64,000 nucleotides of DNA. Origin: Verrucomicrobiales bacterium. GTDB taxonomy: Bacteria; Verrucomicrobiota; Verrucomicrobiia; Verrucomicrobiales; DEV007. Location: assembly GCA_016795385.1 (NCBI GenBank), contig JAEUHI010000062.1, positions 62,001 through 126,000 on the forward strand, written 5' to 3'. Within the stretch, counting starts at the first letter, position 1. Every line of letters begins with the position of its first letter. The notes beneath the pieces are model-generated. The model searched no databases, was not told the origin of the DNA, and saw nothing but the letters and a program-made list of their open reading frames with translations. A program made the position numbers and the translations under genes. Below, in pieces: positions 17,593-26,405 of the stretch.

Positions 17593-19112
17593 TCCGCCGT
17601 CTCGCCATTGCCAGCCTCGTTGTCGGTTCGCTCTCCCTCCTCGGAGAATGGCTCGCGCTCGATCTGCCCTCGATCTCGTGGTTTTTCGAAATGGGTCCGG
17701 CCTTCGGGTGGATCAGCTCCTTGATCCTCCTCCTTGGAGGGATCGCCGCCCTCCTCTTCCTGCCAGCCCGGGTCAACTGGACGCCGGTGACCCTGCAACG
17801 GCTCCGACGCTTCCGCTCGATCCGGCGGGGCTGGTGGTCGCTTCTCATCCTGGGCGGTCTCGTCGGTCTCGCCTTGCTTGATCAAGCCCTCGTCGGCAAG
17901 CGCGCTCTTGTCGTGAAACACGGCGACACCTGGTATTTTCCCGCTTTCGTGAAACAACGATACCCGGAAAAAACCTTCTCCGGCGAAGGGGAGGCGGAGA
18001 CGGACTACCGCCAGTTGAGGGAAAGGCTCGCCAAGGAAGGCGCGGAAGGTTTCGTCATCATGCCACCCGTCCCATGGGATCCCGTGCTCGACTCGGATGA
18101 CCGGCAAACCGTGAATCTCGAGCTGCGCGAAGGTCTCCTCTACCGTCCGGGCGAAGAACGCCCCTACTCGGGCCGGGCTTTGAAATATTATTCGGACCAT
18201 CCGACGCAAAAGCACACCGACGCCCGCATCCGCCGTGGCCTGCCCGACGGGGAATGGCTCGGCTACGCTCCCAACGGCGGTCTCGCCCTGCGTGCTTCCT
18301 ATCGCGCCGGCGAAAAGCAGCGGGAAGAGTTCACAGGCGAAATGAGTGAACAGGATTTCGTCGCGGCCTCGACGACAGACTGGATCGTCGTCATTTATCC
18401 CGCCATCCCTCCCATGTGGAAGGCACAACATTACCTCGGCACCGACAGCCGCGGCTGGGACGTCCTCGCCCAGATGTATGGCGGATGGCAGCTGAATCTG
18501 AAAGCCATCCTCATTTATCTGGCGCTCACCTACGGAGTGGGCGTGCTCATCGGCACCCTCATGGGCTTCTGGGGAGGACTTTTCGACCTGCTCTTCCAAC
18601 GGATCATTGAAATCCTCGAGAACCTTCCCTTCCTCTACATCGTGATGATCGTCGTGGGGGTGGTCGGCGTCGCGAACATGAATCTGCCCCTCCTCCTCGG
18701 AGTGATCTGCGTCTTTTCGTGGACGGGCCTCACCTACTCGATGCGCGCCCTCGCCTACAAGGAGAAGGAGCGCGACTACATCGCCGCCGCCCGTCTTCAG
18801 GGAGCCGGCACCTTCCGCATCATCACCCGCTACCTCGTGCCGAACGTCCTCGCGACTCTCGTCACGATCATTCCCTTCAGCGTTGTCGGCATCATCACCT
18901 CGCTCACCGCCCTCGCCTTCGTCGGTTTCGGCCTGCCCGAAACCTACGCGCAGTGGGGCGTGCTCTTCGACGACGGCCTCAACCACCTCTCCGCCGGATG
19001 GATCACCATCTCCATGTTTGCCATCATGGTGATCATCCTCCTCCTCGTCACCTTCGTCGGTGAAGCCCTGCGCGAGGCCTTCGATCCCAAGAAATTCACC
19101 ACCTACCAGTGA
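17589..19112 (+). CDS. ABC transporter permease, YejE/OppC-like, with a MORN/YwqK-like insert
   Basis: The 507-residue protein ends in a normal OppC-type permease, with the anchor HYLGTDSRGWDVLAQM near 281-296, five helices and the EAA loop YIAAARLQGAGTFRIITRYL. The region near 105-180 (VVKHGDTWYFPAF, FVIMPPVPWDP) matches the extracytoplasmic part of YejE. Between about 184 and 250 there is extra sequence rich in Gly, Tyr and Trp (RRGLPDGEWLGYAPNG, ALRASYRAGEKQREEF) that resembles MORN_2/YwqK repeats. The insert would face the periplasm. Additional N-terminal helices are also present. Starts by ATGA overlap and ends in a GTGA overlap with the binding protein gene. Confidence 0.9.
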   Translation: MIRRLAIASLVVGSLSLLGEWLALDLPSISWFFEMGPAFGWISSLILLLGGIAALLFLPARVNWTPVTLQRLRRFRSIRRGWWSLLILGGLVGLALLDQALVGKRALVVKHGDTWYFPAFVKQRYPEKTFSGEGEAETDYRQLRERLAKEGAEGFVIMPPVPWDPVLDSDDRQTVNLELREGLLYRPGEERPYSGRALKYYSDHPTQKHTDARIRRGLPDGEWLGYAPNGGLALRASYRAGEKQREEFTGEMSEQDFVAASTTDWIVVIYPAIPPMWKAQHYLGTDSRGWDVLAQMYGGWQLNLKAILIYLALTYGVGVLIGTLMGFWGGLFDLLFQRIIEILENLPFLYIVMIVVGVVGVANMNLPLLLGVICVFSWTGLTYSMRALAYKEKERDYIAAARLQGAGTFRIITRYLVPNVLATLVTIIPFSVVGIITSLTALAFVGFGLPETYAQWGVLFDDGLNHLSAGWITISMFAIMVIILLLVTFVGEALREAFDPKKFTTYQ

Positions 19113-21169
19113 AGCCGGTTTTCTCCATCCCCCTCCTCGCCTGCCTCGCCCTCATCGACGCGGCATCGCTCCACGCGGCCGATTTCCCGCCCTACGACGG
19201 CACCGCCGAGCGCGATGCCTTCTGGGAGTTCCACAACAAGCGTGTCCTCGAGCAATTGCAGACACAGGAGAAGCAACTCGCCGACGAGCTGGCCAAAACC
19301 ACCGACGCCGGAGCCAAGGGAGCGCTCCAGTCCGAGCTCGACCACGTGAGGACCCGCCTCACAAAACCCCAATTCTTCACCTTTGCCACCCCCGCGGACC
19401 TCCCCGGAGATCTCGTGTGGGAAAACGGACTCTCCGAACCCGAGATCGGCGATCCGCAGGCAAAAAAGGGCGGCACCTTCAACAGCTACATCCCCTCTTT
19501 CCCGCCCACCATCCGCACGCTCGGCGAGAACTCGAACAACGCCTTCCGCGGTTATCATTACGATGACATCGAATTGAGCTTCGTAGGTCTCCATCCCGAG
19601 ACCGGTGCCGTCATCCCCGGACTCGCCAAGGAATGGGCCATTTCCCCCGACAGCCGCACCGTCTATTTCCGCATCGATCCCGACGCTCGTTACTCGGATG
19701 GCGTGCCTGTCGAGGCGGATGATTGGTTCAACACCTTCTACATGCAGCTGTCGGAGTACCCGCAGAATCCTTTCGGCAACGAATGGTACGCGACCCAGTA
19801 CACCAACATCACGCGCTACGATTCCCATACCCTCTCCGTCACCCTTGCCGAAGCGAAGGCGCTCGCACCTTATTGGACGAGTCTCGTGCCGATGCCCCGC
19901 CATTTCTACAAAGAGTTCGGGCCCGACTTCGAGAGCCGTTACCAGTGGCGCCCCCGCCCCACCACCGGCGCCTACGCCATCCTCGAAGGCGATGTGAAAT
20001 TCGGTCGCAGCGTCACCCTCACGCGCGTGAAGGACTGGTGGGCGCGTGACAAGCCTTTCAACCGCTATCGCTACAATCCAGACCGGCTCGTTTACCGCGT
20101 CGTCCGCCTTCCCGAAAAAGCGCTCGAGTTGTTTTTCCAGGGCAGTCTCGACACCTTTCTCGTGGGCGATCCGACCCACTGGTATGAGCGGCTCGAGATC
20201 CCCGCCCTGCACAACGGTTACCTGCACAAAGCCAAGTTCTACAACGTCTGGCCCAGCTCCTCCGCCGGCCTCTACCTCAACACCGCCGTCGCCCCGCTCA
20301 ACAACCGCGATGTCCGCATCGGTCTGAGCCACGCCATGAACTACCAGAAGGTGATCGACTTTGACCTGCGGGGGGATTACCGGCGGCTCAACGCTTTCTC
20401 CGAGGGGTATCCCCTTCTCGGCAATCCCCCCATCACCGCCCGCGAATTTTCTCCGGAAAAAGCGCGCGCTGCTTTCGCAACCGCCGGTTTCTCCAAGGCA
20501 GGTCCCGACGGGGTGCTCGTGAACGACAAAGGGGAGCGTCTTGTCATCACCATCACCCACCGGAAGTCCCCCGTGATCGACAAATACATGGCGAGACTCC
20601 GCGAAGAGGCCCTGAAATGCGGTCTCGAACTCCGCCTCGAGAGCATGGACGGATCGGCCGCCTTCCAAAAAGCCAGCCAGAAACAGCATCAGGTGGTGCA
20701 GGTCGCCTTCGGCACGACCCCGCCCTTTCCCGACCACTACCAGCACTTCCACAGCAAGGACGCCTATCTCGAGGACGGCAAGACGCCGCGTCCGAACACG
20801 AACAATCTCACCAGCTTCGCCGATCCCCGCATGGACGCGCTCTGCGAGGCGCAACGGAAAGCCACCACCGTCGAGGAATACAAACGCACCGTCTTCGAGG
20901 CCGACCAGATCGTGCACGACGAAGCCATCTGGATCCCCAGTTTCGACCAGAACTTCTATTGGGTCGCCTACTGGCGTTGGGTGAAGTGGCCTCCGGGATT
21001 CAATGTGGCGATCAGCCAGGATCCCTATCAGAACCATGTCCTCTGGATCGACGAGGCAGCCCGCGCCGAAACGCTCGAGGCGATGCGCTCCGGCAAGACC
21101 TTTCCCGAGATCGACGAGGTCTACGACCAGAATCTGAAATCCCTTTCCCAAAACGGAGGTGCCCGGTGA
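19109..21169 (+). CDS. Extracellular solute-binding protein, family 5 (YejA-like)
   Basis: The 686-residue protein begins with a signal peptide (MKPVFSIPLLACLALIDAASLHA) and a charged, partly coiled segment of about 80 residues not usual for the family. The SBP_bac_5 fold follows, with blocks such as KKGGTFNSYIPSFPP, AKEWAISPDSRTVYFRI and YSDGVPVEADDWF. It should bind peptide-like solutes in the periplasm and deliver them to the permeases. The start codon is GTG, overlapping the stop of the YejE-like gene. A GGAGG motif near its end probably serves the next gene. Confidence 0.92.
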   Translation: MKPVFSIPLLACLALIDAASLHAADFPPYDGTAERDAFWEFHNKRVLEQLQTQEKQLADELAKTTDAGAKGALQSELDHVRTRLTKPQFFTFATPADLPGDLVWENGLSEPEIGDPQAKKGGTFNSYIPSFPPTIRTLGENSNNAFRGYHYDDIELSFVGLHPETGAVIPGLAKEWAISPDSRTVYFRIDPDARYSDGVPVEADDWFNTFYMQLSEYPQNPFGNEWYATQYTNITRYDSHTLSVTLAEAKALAPYWTSLVPMPRHFYKEFGPDFESRYQWRPRPTTGAYAILEGDVKFGRSVTLTRVKDWWARDKPFNRYRYNPDRLVYRVVRLPEKALELFFQGSLDTFLVGDPTHWYERLEIPALHNGYLHKAKFYNVWPSSSAGLYLNTAVAPLNNRDVRIGLSHAMNYQKVIDFDLRGDYRRLNAFSEGYPLLGNPPITAREFSPEKARAAFATAGFSKAGPDGVLVNDKGERLVITITHRKSPVIDKYMARLREEALKCGLELRLESMDGSAAFQKASQKQHQVVQVAFGTTPPFPDHYQHFHSKDAYLEDGKTPRPNTNNLTSFADPRMDALCEAQRKATTVEEYKRTVFEADQIVHDEAIWIPSFDQNFYWVAYWRWVKWPPGFNVAISQDPYQNHVLWIDEAARAETLEAMRSGKTFPEIDEVYDQNLKSLSQNGGAR

Positions 21170-22155
21170 TGAACGAACCCCTCCTCGAAATCCGCGATCT
21201 GCGTGTCGGTTTTCAGACCGATCATGGACTCCTCGTCGCCGTCGATGACGTCGATCTCACCCTGGAACGCGGCAAGATGCTCGGCCTCGTCGGCGAATCC
21301 GGATGTGGAAAGAGCGTCACCGCCAGGGCCATCATGCGTCTCCTTGAGCAACCCTCGGGGCAGGTTCTCGGTGGCGAAGTGCGTCTCGAGGGACGTGACC
21401 TCCTCCCCTTGCCGCTCGAGGCCATGCGCAAAGTCCGTGGCAAGGAGATCGCGATGATTTTCCAGGAGCCCATGACCGCGCTCAATCCCGTGCACCGGGT
21501 CGGCAGGCAGATCGTTGAAAACCTTCTCCTTCATGAAGACCTCACCCCGGCCGCGGCGCTGAAGCGGGCCGTCGAATTGATGGAATGGGTCGGCATCCCC
21601 GCCCCGGATCAGCGTATCCACGACTATCCCCACCAGCTCAGCGGCGGGATGCGGCAACGGGTCATGATTGCGATGGCGCTCTCCTGCAATCCGAAGATCC
21701 TCATTGCCGACGAACCCACCACCGCCCTCGACGTCACCGTCCAGGCACAGATCCTCGATCTGATCAAACGGCTCCAGAACGAAACCGGTATGGCCGTGAT
21801 TCTCATCACCCACGACCTCGCCGTGGTCGCCGAGACTTGTGATGAACTCGCCGTCATGTATGCCGGACGACTCGTCGAGAGAGGTCCGGTCGAATCCATT
21901 TTCCAAAGCCCTCTCCATCCCTACACCAAGGGATTGATGGACTGCCTTCCCAAGCTCGATCATCCGCCCAAGACCATGCTGCCCATCATCCCGGGGATGG
22001 TGCCGAGCCTGCGCGACATGCCGCGCGGATGCCGCTTCGCCGCCCGTTGTCCGAATGCCCATGACGATTCCGTCCTCTCCGAGCGGCAACCCTGGCGGGA
22101 ATGCTCCGGCGGCCACGGGGTCGAGGCCTGCGCCTGTTTCGCTTCCACGCTCTGA
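21169..22155 (+). CDS. ABC transporter ATP-binding protein, OppD-like
   Basis: The 328-residue ATPase carries Walker A GESGCGKS near residues 39-46, signature LSGGMRQRV, Walker B ILIADEPTTALD and a C-terminal oligopeptide-transporter region with Cys residues (CRFAARCP) of the kind that can hold an iron-sulfur cluster in OppD and DppD. The ATG at 21169 shares one base with the stop of the binding-protein gene (TGATG) and is preceded by GGAGG. Together with the next gene it supplies the two ATPase subunits; in enterobacterial YejF these are fused in one chain. Confidence 0.95.
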   Translation: MNEPLLEIRDLRVGFQTDHGLLVAVDDVDLTLERGKMLGLVGESGCGKSVTARAIMRLLEQPSGQVLGGEVRLEGRDLLPLPLEAMRKVRGKEIAMIFQEPMTALNPVHRVGRQIVENLLLHEDLTPAAALKRAVELMEWVGIPAPDQRIHDYPHQLSGGMRQRVMIAMALSCNPKILIADEPTTALDVTVQAQILDLIKRLQNETGMAVILITHDLAVVAETCDELAVMYAGRLVERGPVESIFQSPLHPYTKGLMDCLPKLDHPPKTMLPIIPGMVPSLRDMPRGCRFAARCPNAHDDSVLSERQPWRECSGGHGVEACACFASTL

Positions 22156-22161
22156 TTTCCC

Positions 22162-23133
22162 ATGGCTCTCCTCACCGTCGAAGATCTGAAGATGTACTAC
22201 CCGGTGCGGGGAGGCGTGTTCCGCCGGACCCGGGCCGTGTGCAAGGCGGTCGATGGAGTGGGCTTTTCCCTCGAACCCGGAGAGACCCTCGGTCTCGTCG
22301 GCGAGAGCGGCTGTGGTAAATCCACCGTTGCCAAATCCGTCGTGCGGCTACTGAAACCCACCTCCGGCCGTATCGTCTTCGAAGGCAACGACATCACCCG
22401 TTCCGGCCCGGCCGAACTCCGTGGCTTCCGAAGGGAAATGCAGATGGTCTTCCAGGATCCCGCCGAATCGCTCAACCCACGTCACACCATCGGTCAGATC
22501 CTGGAAGAGCCCTTCGTCATCCAGAAGATCGGCACCCGCGGTGAACGTTCCGAATGGGCTGCCGAACTGCTGCGCCGCGTCGGGTTGCCCGTCGACGCCC
22601 TCGGCCGTTATCCCTTCGAATTCTCCGGCGGCCAGCGCCAGCGCATCGGCATCGCCCGCGCCCTCGCCCTGAAGCCGCGCCTCATCGTCTGCGACGAACC
22701 CGTTTCCGCTCTCGACGTTTCCGTTCAGGCACAGGTCCTCAACCTGCTCCTCGAACTCCAGCAGCAGGATCGCCTCGCCTACCTTTTCATCGCCCACGAT
22801 CTGAGCGTCGTGCAACACATGAGCGACCGCGTCGCCGTGATGTATCTGGGCAAAATCGTCGAGATCGCGACGGCCACGGAGCTCTATCGCAATCCCCGTC
22901 ATGCCTATACCAAGGCCCTCCTCGAATCGATTCCCCAGGTCGATCTTTCGCGGAAGCGTGAACGCAAATTGCTCAAGGGCGACGTGCCCAGCCCCATCAA
23001 TCCTCCCGCGGGATGCGCCTTCGGACATCGCATGCGGCACCCGAAGTGGCAGGAGAGCGTCGCCATGGATCTGCGCTTGCAGGAAGTTTCACCCGGGCAC
23101 TGGGTGCAGCCCTGCCCTTGTTGCACCACGTGA
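22162..23133 (+). CDS. ABC transporter ATP-binding protein, OppF-like
   Basis: The 323-residue ATPase has Walker A GESGCGKS, signature FSGGQRQRI, Walker B LIVCDEPVSALD and the switch histidine in FIAHDLSVVQH. The C-terminal region (PSPINPPAGCAFGHRM, ending PCPCC) corresponds to the OppF/DppF extension with cysteines. Six bases separate it from the OppD-like gene, and it is the last gene of the importer operon; a convergent gene ends 22 bases further on. Confidence 0.95.
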   Translation: MALLTVEDLKMYYPVRGGVFRRTRAVCKAVDGVGFSLEPGETLGLVGESGCGKSTVAKSVVRLLKPTSGRIVFEGNDITRSGPAELRGFRREMQMVFQDPAESLNPRHTIGQILEEPFVIQKIGTRGERSEWAAELLRRVGLPVDALGRYPFEFSGGQRQRIGIARALALKPRLIVCDEPVSALDVSVQAQVLNLLLELQQQDRLAYLFIAHDLSVVQHMSDRVAVMYLGKIVEIATATELYRNPRHAYTKALLESIPQVDLSRKRERKLLKGDVPSPINPPAGCAFGHRMRHPKWQESVAMDLRLQEVSPGHWVQPCPCCTT

Positions 23134-23154
23134 CACGCGGGTGGATACCGCCCA

Positions 23155-23667
23155 TCACGTCATCTCGCCGGGTCGCTCACGCCGCCTCGCCTCGCGCATC
23201 CCGAAAAGTCCCAGCAGAATCCCACCCATCGCGGCAACAGCGATGCCGAAGTCGAACCGCATCTCCGGAGGACGCGTCTCCGGATGAAGCGCGCCCTCCG
23301 GAGCGACACGCAGACGTCCCTTTTCCTCGAACCAGCGGATCTCCATCTGGCCGCCTTCGTCCATTTTGAAATCCTGAAGAGGCACCAGATCGGTCAGTTC
23401 GGCGAAGTGCAGCTCTCCGAGCAGGGAGCCATCGCGTTTCTCCCAGAATCCCACAGTGATACGCCGTCCACCATGACGGACTCCGCGGCGCTCGATGGAA
23501 CGGATCGTAGGCTCGGCTTTGCATCCTTTCTCAAGAAACTCGATCGCGGTGAATCGGATCGCCCAGGCATAGACCAGCAGCAGGAGCCCGCAAACGAGCA
23601 AAAGGACGCCGCTCAAAAGCAAGATGACGTCTCCCTTTCTCACCACTTTTGAATTCTCCCGAGTCAT
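23155..23667 (-). CDS. DUF3592-like membrane protein
   Basis: The 170-residue protein has one membrane helix at about 16-36 and another near 142-160, with a beta-rich middle that includes EPTIRSIERRGVRHGGRRITVGF and the end motif IRWFEEKGRLRVAPEG, which resembles DUF3592 proteins. ATG 23667 overlaps the stop of the upstream membrane gene in ATGA, so the pair is translationally coupled. The function is unknown. Confidence 0.75.
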   Translation of the reverse strand: MTRENSKVVRKGDVILLLSGVLLLVCGLLLLVYAWAIRFTAIEFLEKGCKAEPTIRSIERRGVRHGGRRITVGFWEKRDGSLLGELHFAELTDLVPLQDFKMDEGGQMEIRWFEEKGRLRVAPEGALHPETRPPEMRFDFGIAVAAMGGILLGLFGMREARRRERPGEMT

Positions 23668-24392
23668 CCACCGATCACGATGCCTCCGATGAGCAGACCC
23701 AAGAGCCAAACGACCGTGAGCGCGAGCCTTCCCGGAGTCGAAAGCGGCTCCACGAGTTGATCCCGGCCGGTGACATAAGGACGCAACCGCCGGTATTGGG
23801 CGACGAGGGAGAACAGCCAGGCTCCCGCAAAGGCCACCTCCCCCCCACCCACGGATCCTCCGCGCCGGCCCAGCCATATCGCTCCTAGTTTGAACAGGAG
23901 GGCGATCGATGGGAGCACGAACACCACGATGGCGAGGAACCACGGTGCCTCTTTCCCTTCTTCCTTGCATTTCATCATCGCCAGCAAACCCATCGCTGCG
24001 ACAAACGCCCCGGCTTCGAGAAGTGTTTGCTCGATCAACCAGCCGACAGGATCGCCACCAAGAGTCGCGAGAACCAGCAGTGGCGGCAGGACCCAGCACC
24101 AGCGCTGCCAAAGGGATTTTTCAGACGGCCCGAAGTTTCCGACCCGGTCGGTCTCATACAAAGCCCAGTTCAGATAATGGTAGAGGAAAAGACCGATCGC
24201 GATCCCAAACCCCCAGCCATGCCCGATCCTGCCCCCGCCCGCGATCACCGCGGAGCAGCCCGCGATCGGCAGGAAGACCAGATAAAGGAAACGCAGGGTC
24301 TCGGAAAGCGGAGCACGAAGCGCCGGCTCCGGCGGGGTCTTCAGCTCACGTTGGAGCGACTGACCATGTTCAGGAGACGCCGGTTCGGACAT
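23664..24392 (-). CDS. Hypothetical multi-pass membrane protein
   Basis: This 242-residue protein has a polar N-terminus of about 28 residues, then around six hydrophobic segments (for example FLYLVFLPIAGCSAVIAGG and LALTVVWLLGLLIGGIVIGG). Its codon use resembles neighbouring genes, and it overlaps the DUF3592-like gene by four bases. I recognise no family; a small-molecule transporter or a stress-envelope protein are both possible. Confidence 0.7.
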   Translation of the reverse strand: MSEPASPEHGQSLQRELKTPPEPALRAPLSETLRFLYLVFLPIAGCSAVIAGGGRIGHGWGFGIAIGLFLYHYLNWALYETDRVGNFGPSEKSLWQRWCWVLPPLLVLATLGGDPVGWLIEQTLLEAGAFVAAMGLLAMMKCKEEGKEAPWFLAIVVFVLPSIALLFKLGAIWLGRRGGSVGGGEVAFAGAWLFSLVAQYRRLRPYVTGRDQLVEPLSTPGRLALTVVWLLGLLIGGIVIGG

Positions 24393-24446
24393 GCGAACAC
24401 CGGAATAATCCGGAAAGGGATCCGATGCAAGCCCGGGCGATGTCCG

Positions 24447-25451
24447 TCACGATTTCGACGGTTGCAGACGCCGTGTGATGATCAGCGGATCAATCGGTCG
24501 AGTCTCCGTACCGGTTTCTTCCGCTTCAAAGAATCGCGGAACCCGTCCCGTGACAATGCTGATGCCTCCGGGTGCTGCCGGTGGTTGATGATGGCGCGGT
24601 CTCAATCCCGTGGTCCCCGTTTCCGGAATGGCCCCGCCAGGCAAGGCACGTCGCAGCAGACCGATCGTTCCAACGACACTTCCAGCCGCATCGATCACAG
24701 GCTCGACCGTCACGTTGAAGCAATCCGCGCCGCTGACCAACTCCGTTTGCAGGCTCATCCCGGCAAGGGTGTCCGTGCAATCGATCCCCCTCAACACTTC
24801 CGGCAAGAGCGTGTCATGACGACGGCCGAACACTTCACCGATGAGATCTTCGCTCGCCGCGCCGAGATCCGGCCAGAGACTGCCGTAGACTTTCGTGATC
24901 CTCAACCCCGCATCCGTCCGCCACACCGCGACCGGCAACCCTTGGAAAAATGGATCCTGCGCCTCTTCCTCCAGGCGCGAGGCACGTCGAGCCTCCGAGG
25001 CTTCCCGGCCGATCATGTAATAATAGTAGGCACCCTTCTTGTCGCGACACCGCACCACCCGGATCTCGAACGGACGTGCTCCCCGGAGAGTCAGCAGAGG
25101 TGCCTGCACCCGCATTCCTGCGGCATGTCCTTTGCGCCATTCTTGAAACACTTGGAGAAAGCTTTCCCTCTCCTTGCCCGGAAAAAACGCGTCGAGGCCC
25201 ACCCCTCGGTAAGATCCCGAATGATATCCGATCGCTTTGAGAAAGGCCCGGTTATGATGGCAGATCTCCAGCGACTCGTTGCAGACGAGGATCATGTCGC
25301 TCGCGATCCGCATGAGAGGGGCTCCCCACCGCTTGTCAGGATTCTTCTGAAACAACTTCACGAAATCAGCCTTCCAACGCGCAAACCCACGCTCCGGTAG
25401 CGGAGCGCATTCCGGCGGATCTTCCAACTGAGACAAGTTTGCTTGATTCAT
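24447..25451 (-). CDS. Orphan tandem PAS-domain protein
   Basis: The 334-residue soluble protein has two PAS-like domains: one near residues 45-155 (SDMILVCNESLEICHHNRAFLKAIGY) and one near 165-270 (LPVAVWRTDAGLRITKVYGSLW, then FNVTVEPVIDAAGSVVGTIGL). The remaining C-terminus is low complexity with a poly-proline and histidine patch (RPRHHQPPAAPGG). No kinase, GGDEF, EAL or DNA-binding output is present, so it is a sensor without its own effector. It starts beside an AT-rich region at 25452-25515 that probably holds its promoter. Confidence 0.8.
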   Translation of the reverse strand: MNQANLSQLEDPPECAPLPERGFARWKADFVKLFQKNPDKRWGAPLMRIASDMILVCNESLEICHHNRAFLKAIGYHSGSYRGVGLDAFFPGKERESFLQVFQEWRKGHAAGMRVQAPLLTLRGARPFEIRVVRCRDKKGAYYYYMIGREASEARRASRLEEEAQDPFFQGLPVAVWRTDAGLRITKVYGSLWPDLGAASEDLIGEVFGRRHDTLLPEVLRGIDCTDTLAGMSLQTELVSGADCFNVTVEPVIDAAGSVVGTIGLLRRALPGGAIPETGTTGLRPRHHQPPAAPGGISIVTGRVPRFFEAEETGTETRPIDPLIITRRLQPSKS

Positions 25452-25600
25452 TAGGGCGGCTCAAACGCTGATTACATTATTCATAATTTTTATAATTTCA
25501 AATCAAACTTCTCCAGTTTTGAGAAGCGATCTTCTCTGCACGCCGAATACGGAATAGGCCCTAGCCAGAATGGCCCCCGACGGAGAGCGGGGCCTGAAAC

Positions 25601-26215
25601 TCAGCGATTCGACTGCCGTTTCGCGACTTCCCGGGCGATCGATGCCAACGTTTTTGGCATCGTCTTTTTCATTCCCGCCTTCACAATGGCTTGGGGGGCG
25701 AAAAAGCCGGCATCGATATGCAGGGAGTAGACCACCAGGCAGATCTCCGGACTGGGACCATCGAAAATCCACCAGGCACCGACCACATCCTTCAGTTCTC
25801 CTCCGGCATAGGTGAAGGTCGCCTTCGACATGGGGGTCAGCTCGTGCCGGAGCCGGTAAACATAAGAGCCCTTCGGACCACCCACATGCGTCCGTTGCTC
25901 CACAAGGAGGCGGTTTCCTTCCTTTTCCAAGAGCTTCGATTCCAGCACTCCCTCGAGAAATTCCGCGGCGCGTTCCTTGTCGTGGATCACTTCCCAGATC
26001 GTTTCCCTCGTTCCTTCCATGTGGCGGGCCGCCGTCACAAAACGCCCGTCCGGTTTTTCCGCATCATCCGGCCTTCGGTCCAAGATGACGCATTCTCCGG
26101 CTGCCAATTGCTGCCATTCGCTCTCATCCAAAGCCGGAACGTCATCCGCGCAGTTCACGGAGGCAGCACCCAGCAAAAACACACAGAAGAACCATCGCAT
26201 CAGAGCACCCTTCAT
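25601..26215 (-). CDS. Exported START/SRPBCC-like protein
   Basis: The 204-residue protein starts MKGALMRWFFCVFLLGAASVNC, a signal peptide that could be processed at a lipobox-like A-S-V-N-C, although the N before C is unusual. The mature region (TRETIWEVIHDKERAAEFLEG, then GGELKDVVGAWWIFDGPSP) resembles START/polyketide-cyclase folds that bind lipids. An ATG at 26200 would also serve. It is flanked by AT-rich spacers and the transposase gene, suggesting an accessory patch. Confidence 0.72.
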   Translation of the reverse strand: MKGALMRWFFCVFLLGAASVNCADDVPALDESEWQQLAAGECVILDRRPDDAEKPDGRFVTAARHMEGTRETIWEVIHDKERAAEFLEGVLESKLLEKEGNRLLVEQRTHVGGPKGSYVYRLRHELTPMSKATFTYAGGELKDVVGAWWIFDGPSPEICLVVYSLHIDAGFFAPQAIVKAGMKKTMPKTLASIAREVAKRQSNR

Positions 26216-26405
26216 CCTCGCCCCTTCCGCCCTCCCTGTCCCGGAATTTTTCCACACCCTGCCGTCAAAGGTGAAGCCATCCAAAAGCGCTCCTATACCC
26301 ACCTTCCGCTGGACCCAGCCGCAAGATCGAGCATCATTTATCAAAGGTTTGATCTTTTATTTATTTTGTCTCCGTCTCCGCTTCTTATCCGATACTATCG
26401 AAAAT

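Noticed and set aside
19103..21151. 682-codon frame antisense to the solute-binding protein gene
   Set aside because: Composition is shadow-like, with no signal or domain, while the opposite strand has a complete binding protein inside a coupled operon.
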